From Rhizobium sp. J15 (GTDB taxonomy: Bacteria; Pseudomonadota; Alphaproteobacteria; Rhizobiales; Rhizobiaceae), in contig NZ_NWSX01000035.1 of the NCBI RefSeq assembly GCF_002531825.1, positions 1 through 60,582 of the forward strand: a stretch of 60,582 nt of DNA, written 5' to 3'. This document shows, piece after piece, positions 1 to 8,450 of the stretch (the first letter of the stretch is position 1; each line of letters begins with the position of its first letter). Both the position numbers and the translations under genes were made by a program. The notes under the pieces were generated by a model. It was given only the letters and a program-made list of their open reading frames with translations. It did no database searches and was not told the origin of the DNA.

Positions 1-17
1 ACGCCAATAGCGGGTAA

Positions 18-57
18 AGGGAAGTTACAAAGGTGGCGGCAGCCGGATGAGGGGGCC
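18..57. repeat. RIME-like half element at left edge
   Basis: This is the outer arm of the dispersed rhizobial palindromic element (ending in gccggatgaggggg), here joined to an unusual inner arm, agggaagttacaaaggtg. The same inner and outer arm occurs in inverted orientation at 60546-60582, the right edge of the window. Elsewhere in the window the inner arm is a ccttctcccc-type palindrome instead. Confidence 0.75.
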
Positions 58-99
58 ACGGTTGCTGTCGAATCTCATACCAGCATTTCAACGCCGCAA

Positions 100-489
100 T
101 TGGCTGCAACCGCGAGACAACCCTGGGTCCGCGCCGTGGCGGTCAAAGCCATCGCTGATGCGCGGGCAGGCTGGCAGGTTGGCTGGGAGTGGAAGTGGAT
201 AGACAAGTCCATGGGAAGACGGGCACGGGAACCTAAATTCAATTTCCGAAACGTCGACCTTCCACTCGACAAACTCGCTGTTGTCAGAGCCGCTGCGTCC
301 GATACGTCACCAATCGTCCGGCGCGCCGCCCTGACGGTCCTCATTCAGCACTGGCATGGAAGCTGTGAGGCGGAGGAACTCGCTTCGACATTGAGCACTG
401 ATCGTAGTCCTTCGGTGAGAGAACGTGCCGCGTTCATCTTGTCGAGAAGTACGAAGCCGGCCATTCCCCGCGACGCCGAGAGCGTTTGA
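100..489 (+). CDS. HEAT-repeat-like protein, possibly 5'-partial
   Basis: The product has no obvious enzyme motif. Its C-terminal half repeats a helix pattern built around 'RAAASDTSPIVRRAAL' and 'STDRSPSVRERAAFIL', typical of HEAT or PBS-lyase-like scaffold repeats; such proteins usually bind other proteins. The start is uncertain. The first usable start is a TTG at 100, an ATG lies at 211, and the frame stays open to base 1 through the RIME-like arm, so the true N-terminus may lie outside the window or have been replaced by the repeat. Codon use is less G+C-biased than in the neighbours, which fits an acquired or decaying gene. The scaffold role is inferred from repeat shape only. Confidence 0.4.
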   Translation: MAATARQPWVRAVAVKAIADARAGWQVGWEWKWIDKSMGRRAREPKFNFRNVDLPLDKLAVVRAAASDTSPIVRRAALTVLIQHWHGSCEAEELASTLSTDRSPSVRERAAFILSRSTKPAIPRDAESV

Positions 490-601
490 CAACGCTCATT
501 GAATACTGACGCGCCGCTCCCCCTGCCCGTTGCAATTCACGCCCGCCCAACTACCTCTGCGGTATCAGGCCACTCCCCAGAAAAACGACCGCGAGCAAGC
601 C

Positions 602-868
602 ATGTGCCGAAACATAAAACCGCTGTTCAATTTCGATCCCCCGGCGACGGACGAAGAGATTCATGATGCCGCGCTGCAGTTCGTGCGCAAGCTCAGCGGA
701 GCAACCAAGCCGTCGAAGCGCAACGAGGCCGCGTTCGAGCGTGCGGTCGGTTCGATCGCTGCCTGCGCCCGCGAACTGATCGATTCACTGGAGACATCCC
801 AGCCGCCGCGCGATCGCGAGGAAGTGGCGGCGAAGGCGCGCGCCAAAAGCGCGGTCCGGTTCGCGTAA
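602..868 (+). CDS. DUF2277 family protein
   Basis: A small soluble protein of 88 residues. It begins MCRNIKPLFNFDPPATDEEI and continues with 'ALQFVRKLSGATKPSKRNE' and a C-terminal 'PPRDREEVAAKARAKSAVRF', the complete signature of the DUF2277 family, whose biochemical role is unknown to me. The ATG at 602 is chosen because the family starts exactly at MCRNIK; an in-frame ATG at 530 would add 24 residues that do not look conserved. It stands alone between the HEAT-like protein and the cupin. The family assignment is strong; nothing visible hints at function beyond a charged helical protein. Confidence 0.88.
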   Translation: MCRNIKPLFNFDPPATDEEIHDAALQFVRKLSGATKPSKRNEAAFERAVGSIAACARELIDSLETSQPPRDREEVAAKARAKSAVRFA

Positions 869-985
869 CCCGCAGATACATTCGCTTACAAAAACGGGAG
901 TTTCCAGACACATCCCTGGTTCAATCATCGACTGAAATGTCATCGCGGCCAACGAGCCGGCAATGGTCAATTCAGGAAGGATGAC

Positions 986-1375
986 ATGATGAAAATGATC
1001 CAGGCTATGGCGCTCGCGCTCGCTATCGGCGGCGCGGCAACAGCGCATGCGGAACAGCCGCTGCAGCGCACCGATCTCGTCAGCAGCGATATCGACGTGC
1101 CCGGCCACGAGGCCGTGCAGGTGCGCGTCGATTTCGCGCCCGGCGTTCTTGCGCCGAACCACTCGCATCCGGGCGAAGAGATCGCCTACGTTCTCGAAGG
1201 CACGCTGGAATACAAGCTCGACGGCAGGGAACCGGTGACGCTTCAAGCCGGCCAATCCCTGTTCATTCCCTCCGGCGTGGTGCACTCGGCCAAAAACGTC
1301 GGCAGCGGCAAAGCGTCGGAACTGGCGACCTATATCGTGCGCAAGGACGAGGCGCTGGTCGTGCCCGCCAAGTGA
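986..1375 (+). CDS. secreted cupin-domain protein
   Basis: A 129-residue protein with a clear signal peptide (residues 1-22, ending AHA/E), so it probably acts in the periplasm. The remainder is one cupin barrel: the first metal motif is seen in 'NHSHPGEEIAYVLEG' (His, His, Glu) and the second in 'FIPSGVVHSAKNVG' (His). Single-domain periplasmic cupins of this type bind a metal and often a small organic ligand; the substrate cannot be read here. An aggaagg ribosome site at 974-980 precedes ATGs at 986 and 989, so the start may be three bases later. It converges with the dienelactone-hydrolase-like gene, only 15 bases away. Confidence 0.85.
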   Translation: MMKMIQAMALALAIGGAATAHAEQPLQRTDLVSSDIDVPGHEAVQVRVDFAPGVLAPNHSHPGEEIAYVLEGTLEYKLDGREPVTLQAGQSLFIPSGVVHSAKNVGSGKASELATYIVRKDEALVVPAK

Positions 1376-1390
1376 GCCTTGGGCGGCGTG

Positions 1391-2230
1391 CTAGAGGTAT
1401 TTTCGCAGGAAGGTGCGAACGCTGCCGATCGATTTTAAGGCGGCGTTCGGATTGTATTTTTCGATATGGCCCAGCACTCTCTTTCCGGCCCTGAATTCCG
1501 GCGCGTCGAAATTGTGGTAGGTGCCCCGATAGATCTCGAGCTCGATTGGCGCGCCGTCGTCGCCAAGAGAGGCGAGCCTCTTGCGGCATTGGTCGGCCGG
1601 GCTCCAATTGTCCCGATCGCCGGTCAGGATCAGGGTCGGCACCGTCGCCTCGCCCTGAGTTGCGGCACAGCGCGGATAATAGGCAACCGCCGCCTTGAAT
1701 TTCCGGTCCATAAGCTGTTCGTTGCCTTGGATTTTCGTCCCGTCCAGCGTGACGGTGCCGCCCGTTGAAAAGCCCATCAAGGCGACGCGCCCGATATCGA
1801 CGAAGCGCGCTTTCGACAGATAATCCAGGGCGCCATAGGCATCGAAGACACGCTCGGGAAGAAAGCTCTGGCACGCGTCCGCGATGTTGCGGGTGGTGAA
1901 GCTGTCGACCACCAGCACCACGTAACCCCAGGAAACCAGCCGTTTCGGCCAAAGCTCCTTGACGCTCGAACGCATGCCCTCGCATCCATGCAGCAGCACG
2001 ACTGCCGGAAACGGGCCGTCCCCTCGCGGGCGAGACAAGTATCCGAGCAATGGCGTCCCTTGCGGTTCAAGGAGAGTTTCCGCCTGCTCTTTCGCCTTGC
2101 GTATTCGAAAGGGGCTGAGCTTTACCGGAGCGCCTTCGAAGCGCACCAACTCCTCGGCATGCACCGGGCCGGCCTGCGGCACGATGCCGAGACAGATGGC
2201 AAAACAGAAGCAAAATCTCGCGATCTGCAC
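1391..2230 (-). CDS. secreted dienelactone hydrolase-like alpha/beta hydrolase
   Basis: An alpha/beta hydrolase of about 279 residues. The oxyanion region is 'VVLLHGCEGM', the nucleophile elbow is GFSTGG, so serine replaces the cysteine of classical dienelactone hydrolases, the acid is probably the Asp in 'TGDRDNWSP', and the base is the His of 'GTYHNFD'. A hydrophobic N-terminus ending VHA/EE indicates export. I prefer the GTG at 2230, which has a GAGGG ribosome site seven bases upstream, to the ATG at 2272. Family members hydrolyse esters or lactones; the substrate is unknown. It converges with the cupin gene. Confidence 0.8.
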   Translation of the reverse strand: MQIARFCFCFAICLGIVPQAGPVHAEELVRFEGAPVKLSPFRIRKAKEQAETLLEPQGTPLLGYLSRPRGDGPFPAVVLLHGCEGMRSSVKELWPKRLVSWGYVVLVVDSFTTRNIADACQSFLPERVFDAYGALDYLSKARFVDIGRVALMGFSTGGTVTLDGTKIQGNEQLMDRKFKAAVAYYPRCAATQGEATVPTLILTGDRDNWSPADQCRKRLASLGDDGAPIELEIYRGTYHNFDAPEFRAGKRVLGHIEKYNPNAALKSIGSVRTFLRKYL

Positions 2231-2372
2231 TGAACTACCCTCGACCAAATGTATTGCCCGGCGAGCGGACATACGTTCGACATCGCCTCAAGGCAGGTTA
2301 GCCCAATATCCGTAAATGCGCTATCGGCCAGGAGCTGGCCGTGACGCGGCCGCGACGTAATATCATCCGCAA

Positions 2373-2394
2373 AGGGGTGCCGTGTGGCACCCCT
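2373..2394 (-). terminator. hairpin downstream of the chemoreceptor gene
   Basis: A perfect 9-bp stem (aggggtgcc/ggcacccct) with a gtgt loop, placed 51 bases past the chemoreceptor stop. No long T run follows on either strand, so it may be a weak terminator or an mRNA-stabilising hairpin. Confidence 0.4.
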
Positions 2395-2444
2395 CGGCTA
2401 CCCGTCCCTAACTAACGCAAACCGATCCGCCCCGAACCATACCC

Positions 2445-4079
2445 TCAGAACTCATCCCACTGGCCGCCGGCCAGCGCCGCATTGCCCTGGGTCTGATAGG
2501 CCCTGGCGACCTTGGCCCGAAGATCGCGCGCGGGAGAGCCGGTCTCCGCGGGCTTCGCCTGCCGCCGTGCCTGGGACGCGCTGGTCTTTTCGATGTTGAA
2601 TTCGCCGAGCATGGCGGCGATCCGGCCGATCTCGCGCACCAGCGCATGGCTTGCGGCGGTGGATTCCTCCACCATGGCGGCATTCTTCTGGGTGCCCTGG
2701 TCCATGGCGTTGACGGCGATGTTGATCTCGGCGAGCGCGGTTGCCTGTTCGCGCGCGGCCTCCACGATCGAGCCGATGTGGCGATCGATCTCCTTGACCT
2801 CGTCGACGATGACGCTCAGCGCCTCGCCCGTTTCGCCGACCAGCGACACGCCCGTCTTCACGTGCTCGCCGGAGGTGTTGATCAAGCCCTTGATCTCCTT
2901 GGCCGCCTTCGCCGAACGCTGGGCGAGCTCGCGCACTTCCTGAGCGACGACGGCAAAGCCCTTGCCGGCCTCGCCGGCGCGTGCCGCTTCCACGCCGGCA
3001 TTCAGCGCCAGGAGGTTGGTCTGGAAGGCGATCTCGTCGATGACGCCGATGATGCTGGAAATTTCGCGTGAGGAACTGTCGATCGCGCCCATCGCGGTCA
3101 CTGCCCGCTCGACGATCTGGCCGGATCTTTCCGCGCCGATGCGCGCTCTTGCGACCAGCTGGCCCGCCTCTTCCGCGCGCCGGCTGGAATCCTTGACCGT
3201 CGTGGTGATCTCTTCGAGGGCCGCCGCCGTCTCCTCGATCGAGGCGGCCTGCTGCTCCGTGCGCTTGGCGAGGTCGTCGGCCGCCGAGCGGATCTCCTGC
3301 GAACCGGCATTGATCTCGGAGGCCGCGGAATCGATCTCGCGGATCGTGCCCGTCAGCTGTTCGAGCGCATGGTTGAAATCGTCGCGCAGCCGGTGATAGG
3401 CGGCCGGCAGCTCGTCGGTGATACGGTAGCTGACATCCTTGGCGACGATCGCGGCCATCGCCTTGCCGAAACAGTCACTGACCAGCTTCTGCTCGCTTTC
3501 GATCGCTTCGGCCTGCGCCTTCTGCTTGGCGACTTCCGCTTCCTCGATATAGACCGAAATGGCGAGATCCATGTCGAGCATGACGGCCTTGACGAGGCTT
3601 GCCAGCGCCTTGCCGAACTCGGCCGGCTTCATGCTCTTGCGCGAAAACATCCCCTGCGGAAACATTTCCTCGACGGCGCTTTTGATCAGATGGTCGACGA
3701 TGATCGCGTAGCCGCCGATATACCATCTCGGCTCCAGGCCGATGCGCGCATGCACCGAGCCGATGGTGCGGACCTTCCCGACATAATCCTCGCTGAAATT
3801 GCCGTCTGAGATATTGACCCAATGCCCCATCTGGGCGCCCTTGGCCCGGGCGATATGCTCGTCGGAGGAAAAGAAGCGCTTGACCTCCGGGCTGTTGCGC
3901 AGCTGCGCATAGAACTTGTCGAGACCATGCGGCAGCTCCCGCTCGATCAGGCCCTTCAGCGAACGGATGCCGGCGCGGCCCTGCTCGTCGAGCCCCATGA
4001 AATCGAGCCGGCGCTCGATATGCTGATTGCTCGAGCGAGCATCGGCCTGACCCTTATGCGCATGGGAAAAGTTCTGCAT
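2445..4079 (-). CDS. globin-coupled methyl-accepting chemotaxis protein
   Basis: A 544-residue soluble chemoreceptor with no membrane segment. Residues about 20-175 form a HemAT-type protoglobin: Tyr57 (KFYAQL) and His110 (GSVHARIG) are 53 residues apart, the spacing of the distal Tyr and proximal His in HemAT, so heme and oxygen sensing is likely. A HAMP-like linker (about 195-250) leads to a methyl-accepting coiled-coil hairpin, with the hairpin tip at 'IAFQTNLLALNAGVEAARAG'. The C-terminus is QWDEF, a CheR/CheB-tethering pentapeptide of the xWxxF kind. The ATG at 4079 is chosen for its AGAGG site and because the protein then begins MQNFSH. No che genes are nearby, so it should feed a cluster elsewhere. 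S. meliloti IcpA has the same architecture, but gene context does not prove orthology. Confidence 0.9.
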   Translation of the reverse strand: MQNFSHAHKGQADARSSNQHIERRLDFMGLDEQGRAGIRSLKGLIERELPHGLDKFYAQLRNSPEVKRFFSSDEHIARAKGAQMGHWVNISDGNFSEDYVGKVRTIGSVHARIGLEPRWYIGGYAIIVDHLIKSAVEEMFPQGMFSRKSMKPAEFGKALASLVKAVMLDMDLAISVYIEEAEVAKQKAQAEAIESEQKLVSDCFGKAMAAIVAKDVSYRITDELPAAYHRLRDDFNHALEQLTGTIREIDSAASEINAGSQEIRSAADDLAKRTEQQAASIEETAAALEEITTTVKDSSRRAEEAGQLVARARIGAERSGQIVERAVTAMGAIDSSSREISSIIGVIDEIAFQTNLLALNAGVEAARAGEAGKGFAVVAQEVRELAQRSAKAAKEIKGLINTSGEHVKTGVSLVGETGEALSVIVDEVKEIDRHIGSIVEAAREQATALAEINIAVNAMDQGTQKNAAMVEESTAASHALVREIGRIAAMLGEFNIEKTSASQARRQAKPAETGSPARDLRAKVARAYQTQGNAALAGGQWDEF

Positions 4080-4206
4080 GAATAACCTCTTGAAAACACA
4101 ATGTCGCAAACGGTGCGGGCGCGGGATCTGCCTCAGAATCCCATTTGCAGCAGCCTGTCGTGCAGCGCCCGCGCCCCTCGGATAAACTCGAATTGATAGC
4201 CACATG

Positions 4207-4223
4207 GTTTACAGAGGGTAAAC
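4207..4223. promoter_or_regulatory. short inverted repeat upstream of chemoreceptor gene
   Basis: gtttac-agagg-gtaaac, 6-bp perfect arms, lies 128 bases upstream of the chemoreceptor start in the otherwise featureless stretch 4080-4412. It is a possible operator for that gene. The bound protein is unknown. Confidence 0.25.
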
Positions 4224-4412
4224 GCCTTTGCCGGGCCACGACTATCCAGCGCAGAATGGATACAAGTGCGGGTTTCGGATGCCGCCGCGCGCAACGCTGA
4301 CGCTATAGCGGATGACTGTCCGCCAGGGTGCCGCAACTGAACGCGGACACCGATGATATTTCAACGGTTTCGGCCGACGCCATCCGATCGTAGCAGCGCA
4401 TCCTTTTCGTTC

Positions 4413-4737
4413 GGTACTGCTTTCGAAAGCCGAACCATAAGAAACCTACCACTCCCCCGCGTCATCCCCCTGCCGCGCACCCGGCCACCGTCTCCCTCGC
4501 CTCACTATTCCCGCCGATCCCGCGATCTTCTGCATCGTGACGGAACTTCTGTTCGCCAAAGGCGATCAGGAGGCTCCGAGGACCTTCGTCCGCCAAGCCC
4601 TGAGCGGCGAGCCCCGTATCACCGTCGCCAACGATTTCGCCATCCGTCTCGACCGCACCTGCGCCTCCTACCTCTTCTATCCGACAGAAGCCGGCACGCT
4701 TGACGGTCAATCGATCTTCAAGTTCGATACGGAGTGA
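4413..4737 (+). pseudogene. internally deleted copy of the secreted protein at 5803-7233
   Basis: Two blocks match the intact gene downstream. Bases 4413-4485 align without gaps to 5631-5703 (upstream region, 65 of 73 identical by eye). Bases 4532-4737 align without gaps to 7028-7233 (the last 66 codons). The roughly 1.3 kb between these blocks in the intact copy is reduced to 46 bases here, so the signal peptide and most of the protein are gone. The residual frame from 4537 still reads through 'TELLFAKGDQEAPRTFVRQ' to '...FKFDTE' but has no convincing ribosome site. This is a decayed tandem duplicate; 4738-5630, between the copies, holds two small genes. Confidence 0.8.
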
Positions 4738-4811
4738 GAGGGGCAAAGAACAATTCATCTGCATCTTTCGACTTCGTTGATAATTTCCTGTTCCGGAGGC
4801 ACTAAAGGCAA

Positions 4812-5111
4812 ATGACATTGGTACTTTGGCTGATGGCCCTGCCTTTCGCAGCGGTCTTCGTTGCCGCCTTGATCATGGCGCAAGGGGCGAGGCTTTGGAT
4901 ATCCATCGCCATCGCAGGTGCGGCAGTTTTAGCTGGTGCAATCTTCTTATACATCTTCGCTCTTGAGCCGAGTTGCCGGATCAATGAGGAGGAGTGTTTG
5001 GGAGCGACGGCGATGGCTTGGTTCGTAGCCTTTGTCTGGAGCGCTCCATGCGTTGGATTCGTCCTCAAATTGCTCAGAATAATCCGTGAAGGCAGCATCG
5101 ACAGCAGTTGA
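4812..5111 (+). CDS. small three-helix membrane protein, unknown
   Basis: A 99-residue hydrophobic protein with about three membrane segments (residues 2-22, 27-50 and 68-90) and two cysteines in the loop 'EPSCRINEEECLG' that could form a disulfide on the outer face. No family is recognised. The ATG at 4812 follows a purine-rich site in a ggaggcactaaaggca context. It lies between the deleted and intact copies of the duplicated secreted-protein gene and is convergent with the Imm8-like pseudogene, so it may be part of the same small cassette. Base composition is less G+C-rich than the surrounding core genes. Function cannot be assigned. Confidence 0.6.
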   Translation: MTLVLWLMALPFAAVFVAALIMAQGARLWISIAIAGAAVLAGAIFLYIFALEPSCRINEEECLGATAMAWFVAFVWSAPCVGFVLKLLRIIREGSIDSS

Positions 5112-5185
5112 TGAGAATCGGTGCGCTGCATCAGGAGGTTTTCGCACTAGGAGCACACTTTCGCAGCCAACTGCTGCGGGGCCAG

Positions 5186-5545
5186 TCAGCCGTTGGGCAA
5201 ATCCCATTCCCACCGAAATCGCTTTCGCAACTCCATCAAGGACCGCTCCCAGTCTTCCATTTCGCAAGCTGATACCGCGGCACACAGATATTGCTTAAGG
5301 TTGGCGACGCTTTACTCGCGAAGGACAAGATACTTCCCCTGTCCGCGTGAGTTACGCCTGTCGGGAGTGACGATTTGCACGAAAAAGTGCTCGGCCCAAT
5401 CGGCGTCGACAGGCCCGACATCGAATTGAATCTCAAAGCAGACATTGCTGACGCCGATGTGGCTATCGGCGGCATCAACATCCACCATCCAGGCATCGCA
5501 AGGCAAGTCGGGAGCTACAATATTTGAAATTTGGAGCCGCTTCAT
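5186..5545 (-). pseudogene. Imm8-like immunity protein gene with in-frame stop
   Basis: Reading from the ATG at 5545, the frame gives MKRLQISNIVAPDLPCDAW, then 'CFEIQFDVGPVDADWAEHFF' and 'VQIVTPDR', the N-terminal pattern of immunity protein family Imm8. It is interrupted by a TAA at 5312-5314 after 'KYLVLRE'. The same frame then continues to a TGA at 5186 with 'NLKQYLCAAVSACEMEDWE' and 'RKRFRWEWD', which is the expected Imm8 C-terminus. One nonsense change therefore splits an otherwise complete gene of about 119 codons; a sequencing error is the alternative. Imm8 proteins neutralise toxins of polymorphic toxin systems. No toxin gene is seen beside it, so it would be an orphan immunity gene in decay. 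Confidence 0.72.
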
Positions 5546-5802
5546 CCGGCATGCAATACCATCTGCCACGTGCCCCATCAACGCCGGTCACCTCGCTCCT
5601 GGCGCGCCACAGCAACTGGTCATTTTCTGCGGCACAGCTTTCGAAAGCCGAACCATAAGAAACCCACCACCTTCCCGTGTCATCCCCTTGCCGCGCACCC
5701 GGCTGCCGCCTATCCTCCGGCCGGCGGCCGCGCTCCGAGTCAGGGGTTGCGTTGGGGGACCGCCGAGGATTTGACGATGCTTTGCATCGCAAAGGAATGA
5801 CG

Positions 5803-7233
5803 ATGTTTCGCAGAGTGACCGGTTTCTTCAGCCTTCTTCTATTGTCCAGCCTCGCCTCCCCGGCCCTTGCCGCGGATAAGTTCTGCCCGCAAAGGGAAAC
5901 AATCCTCGCTTTCAGCGATATCGTGCTTGCCGGCGACGACGCCTTGACGCCGTCGGTTGCCGATAGGTTTGGGCCCGAGGCGGCCTATCTCAAGATCCGC
6001 TATGCTGGGTTTGGCGATGACGAAACCCGCATTCTGCTGGCCACGGTGCTTAAACGGAGTCCCAGATCTCAGGCTGCGAACGACCTTGTCTCAGCCTGGT
6101 ATCTCCACCGCCTGGGTCATAAGGCGCTCCGTGGCGCGGCCGGCGCCGAAAAGTTCGATGAGATAATGTCGGGGCTTCGCATATCCGGCATCCGCGCGCT
6201 GCTGCTGGATGGAGGCGAAGACCTGCTGATGAAACGGTTCGCCGCTTTTCCCTTCGTGCCGCTCGACAATACCGCCGGCCCGTTCACCAATGCCGGCGGC
6301 GTGATTTCGGCATCGATCGTCGACCAATCGGACGAATTCAAGGAACGGATCGTCCGCGCCGCGGAAGCCAATGGCTTGCCCGATATCGCAAACTACGTGG
6401 CAGCCAGCGAAAACGACCCTGCGGCATGGGACCGCTTCATTCAGCGCGGCAGCACGAAAGGCAGCAAACTTCGGCCGGAGTTCAACGCCGATTTTGCCCG
6501 AGCCATGGTGGGCCAACCCAGAGTAAAGGGAGGCGGATCGCCTGAAAAGGCGCAACTCCACAGCAACGTTATCGGCACGTCTTTCGAACCGGAGCAGAGT
6601 TTTCTAGAGCATATTCTGATGCTCGAGAGTGGTTTCGAGATCGGCGATCTCGTTGCCCAACAACTGACGCAGCAGGTCAAGAGCGGTGCGATCAACAGAA
6701 GCGGCACGATGGACGTCGCCTGGCTGTTTTCCTATCGAGCTGCCGTAAAGTTGGCCGGGCGACCGGCTCTGGAAGAGGATCTGACTAGGGCCTACTCCGG
6801 CGACCGTTATGTCAGGACATCCGACGTCTTTACCATCGGCGACGTCATGGATCGCCTGCTCGCCGTCGCGGCGCTGCAGCCTTACGTGATAGGCAAGACG
6901 GACGCCATGCCGTCCAAACCCGAGGATCTATCCGACAAGATCGATTGGCCACGCTGGACTGAAATGGCGACCAAGGTGCGCGATGGCACTGTCTCGCCGA
7001 TCCTCGCCGCCGATCTCGAAACCTTCGGCATCGTGACGGAGCTGCTCTTTGCCAAGGGCGATCCCGCGGCTTTGCAGGCCTTCGTCCGGCAGGCGCCGAG
7101 CGGTGAAGCCCGCCTCTCCGTCGCCAATGATTTCGCCATGCGCCTCGACCGTGCCTGCGCCGCCTATCTCTATCATCCGGGCGAAGCCTTCACGCTCAGC
7201 GGCCGGCCGATCTTCAAATTCGATACGGAGTGA
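5803..7233 (+). CDS. secreted protein of unknown function (intact copy of the duplicated gene)
   Basis: A 476-residue protein with a good signal peptide (MFRRVTGFFSLLLLSSLASP...ALA/ADKF). The mature part is mainly helical with no recognised catalytic motif; it looks like a rhizobial hypothetical family. The ATG at 5803 is preferred to the one six bases upstream because the aagga site at 5792-5796 then sits at normal spacing. A long upstream in-frame extension would bury the signal peptide and is rejected. The last 66 codons and the upstream region recur at 4413-4737 as a deleted duplicate. The gene stands alone in front of the exonuclease gene (56-base gap). Function unknown. Confidence 0.75.
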   Translation: MFRRVTGFFSLLLLSSLASPALAADKFCPQRETILAFSDIVLAGDDALTPSVADRFGPEAAYLKIRYAGFGDDETRILLATVLKRSPRSQAANDLVSAWYLHRLGHKALRGAAGAEKFDEIMSGLRISGIRALLLDGGEDLLMKRFAAFPFVPLDNTAGPFTNAGGVISASIVDQSDEFKERIVRAAEANGLPDIANYVAASENDPAAWDRFIQRGSTKGSKLRPEFNADFARAMVGQPRVKGGGSPEKAQLHSNVIGTSFEPEQSFLEHILMLESGFEIGDLVAQQLTQQVKSGAINRSGTMDVAWLFSYRAAVKLAGRPALEEDLTRAYSGDRYVRTSDVFTIGDVMDRLLAVAALQPYVIGKTDAMPSKPEDLSDKIDWPRWTEMATKVRDGTVSPILAADLETFGIVTELLFAKGDPAALQAFVRQAPSGEARLSVANDFAMRLDRACAAYLYHPGEAFTLSGRPIFKFDTE

Positions 7234-7289
7234 GGGCAACTAATACAGCCCGCAACGGTCGCCCCTGACAAATCCTCGGAGAACTGAAG

Positions 7290-7904
7290 ATGAAGACCGC
7301 CATCTTATTCGACTGTGAATATGTTTGCCGCGAAGGATCGCAGCGCAGATTCTGGGCTGCAGCACACGACCCCGATCCCGTCATAGCGCAGATCGGCGCA
7401 GTCAAGCTCGGCCTCGAAGGCGAATTTCCGATCCTCGATACGCGCAGGATCTACATCAGGCCCGCCGACCGCTTCGGCAGACGATATCCGCTCGATCCCT
7501 ATTTCACCGATCTGACGGGCATTACCGAAGCGGATATCGACGCTCATGGCGTGGCGTTGGAGGATGCTCTGTCGAGTATGGACCGCTTCTCGCAGAGCGC
7601 CCGGTTCTGGTCCTGGGGCAAGGACGAGATGAACATGATGGCGATCAGCTGCTACGTCGCCGGCATCCAGCCCCCCATCCCGGCCCAGAGGTTCGACAAT
7701 GCCGTCAAGCTGCTGCTCGCCGCCGGCATGCCGATCGAGGATCTGGCAAGGACGCCGAGCAGCAAACTGGCCGATTATTACGGCGTCGAACATCCGCCGT
7801 TGCGGGGCCATGACGGCCTCGACGATGCGCTTTCACTGACCTACACGCTGCAGCACTTGCTCCGCATCGGGAAACTGAGCCCCGAGGCTTTCGACCGGCT
7901 CTGA
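7290..7904 (+). CDS. DEDDh-type 3'-5' exonuclease-like protein
   Basis: A 204-residue protein with the outline of an exonuclease III/DnaQ-like RNase T fold. Motif I is 'LFDCEYVCREG' (Asp and Glu near residues 8-10), the middle region contains 'FTDLTGITEADIDA', typical of ERI-1/KapD-like enzymes, and the last motif is 'GHDGLDDALS' (His followed five residues later by Asp). These acidic residues bind the two metal ions used to cleave 3'-terminal nucleotides. Whether DNA or RNA is the target cannot be read. The ATG at 7290 follows an 'ctcggagaactgaag' site. It converges with the DUF4168 gene across a strong hairpin at 7918-7958. Confidence 0.8.
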   Translation: MKTAILFDCEYVCREGSQRRFWAAAHDPDPVIAQIGAVKLGLEGEFPILDTRRIYIRPADRFGRRYPLDPYFTDLTGITEADIDAHGVALEDALSSMDRFSQSARFWSWGKDEMNMMAISCYVAGIQPPIPAQRFDNAVKLLLAAGMPIEDLARTPSSKLADYYGVEHPPLRGHDGLDDALSLTYTLQHLLRIGKLSPEAFDRL

Positions 7905-7917
7905 GGGAAGACCGCAC

Positions 7918-7958
7918 GCTCCGGCAATGCCCTGCCAAAGGGCGAGCATTGCCGGAGC
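7918..7958. terminator. long hairpin between convergent genes
   Basis: A perfect 13-bp stem (gctccggcaatgc/gcattgccggagc) with a 15-base loop that can fold further. It lies exactly between two convergent genes, which suggests a bidirectional terminator, although neither strand has a T tract. Confidence 0.5.
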
Positions 7959-7997
7959 GAACGCATCGCGCCGCTGCGCCGCGCCTGGGCAGGCTGT

Positions 7998-8450
7998 CTA
8001 TTGCTGCTGTTGCGGCTGCGCCGGCGCCGAATTGCCGACCTTTTCCAGAACCTTCTTGGCGAGAGCCGGGTCGCTCTGCGCCGCCGTCAGGATCGAGGAA
8101 TATTCCTCGACGGAAATATCCTTGGAGGCCTGGACGGTGTCGACCATCTCTTTCTTGGCCTCCTCCTGCAGCTTCTGCTTTGCGGCCTGATCCTTCGTCG
8201 CGTCGATCTTGGCCGAATATTCCTGACGCACCTTGTCGACCTGCACATAGGCGACGGCAAAGGCTTCGAGTTTCTGATCGCTGACGGGTGCGGCCGCACC
8301 GCTGCCCCCGCCCTGTCCTTGCATCGGCGCCTCGCCCTGTGCGGGCTGTTGCTGCGCCTGGGCCATCTCCACAGCGGATGCCGGGCTGAGAGCAAGCAGG
8401 CTGAAAACCGCGGCGGTCATCGTTGCAAGGGATGTGTAACGAGTGATCAT
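7998..8450 (-). CDS. exported DUF4168-domain protein
   Basis: About 150 residues. A signal peptide (MITRYTSLATMTAAVFSLLA..., cleaved after ASA) is followed by a Gln/Gly-rich low-complexity stretch and then a DUF4168 domain: 'VSDQKLEAFAVAYVQVDKVR', a lysine/glutamine-rich amphipathic helix, and 'ISVEEYSSILTAAQSDPAL'. The domain is common in secreted alphaproteobacterial proteins of unknown role. The C-terminus is Pro/Gln-rich (AQPQQQQ). An aaagga site directly touches the ATG at 8456, so the next ATG, at 8450, has the better spacing and is used here. No operon partner is visible. Confidence 0.85.
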   Translation of the reverse strand: MITRYTSLATMTAAVFSLLALSPASAVEMAQAQQQPAQGEAPMQGQGGGSGAAAPVSDQKLEAFAVAYVQVDKVRQEYSAKIDATKDQAAKQKLQEEAKKEMVDTVQASKDISVEEYSSILTAAQSDPALAKKVLEKVGNSAPAQPQQQQ

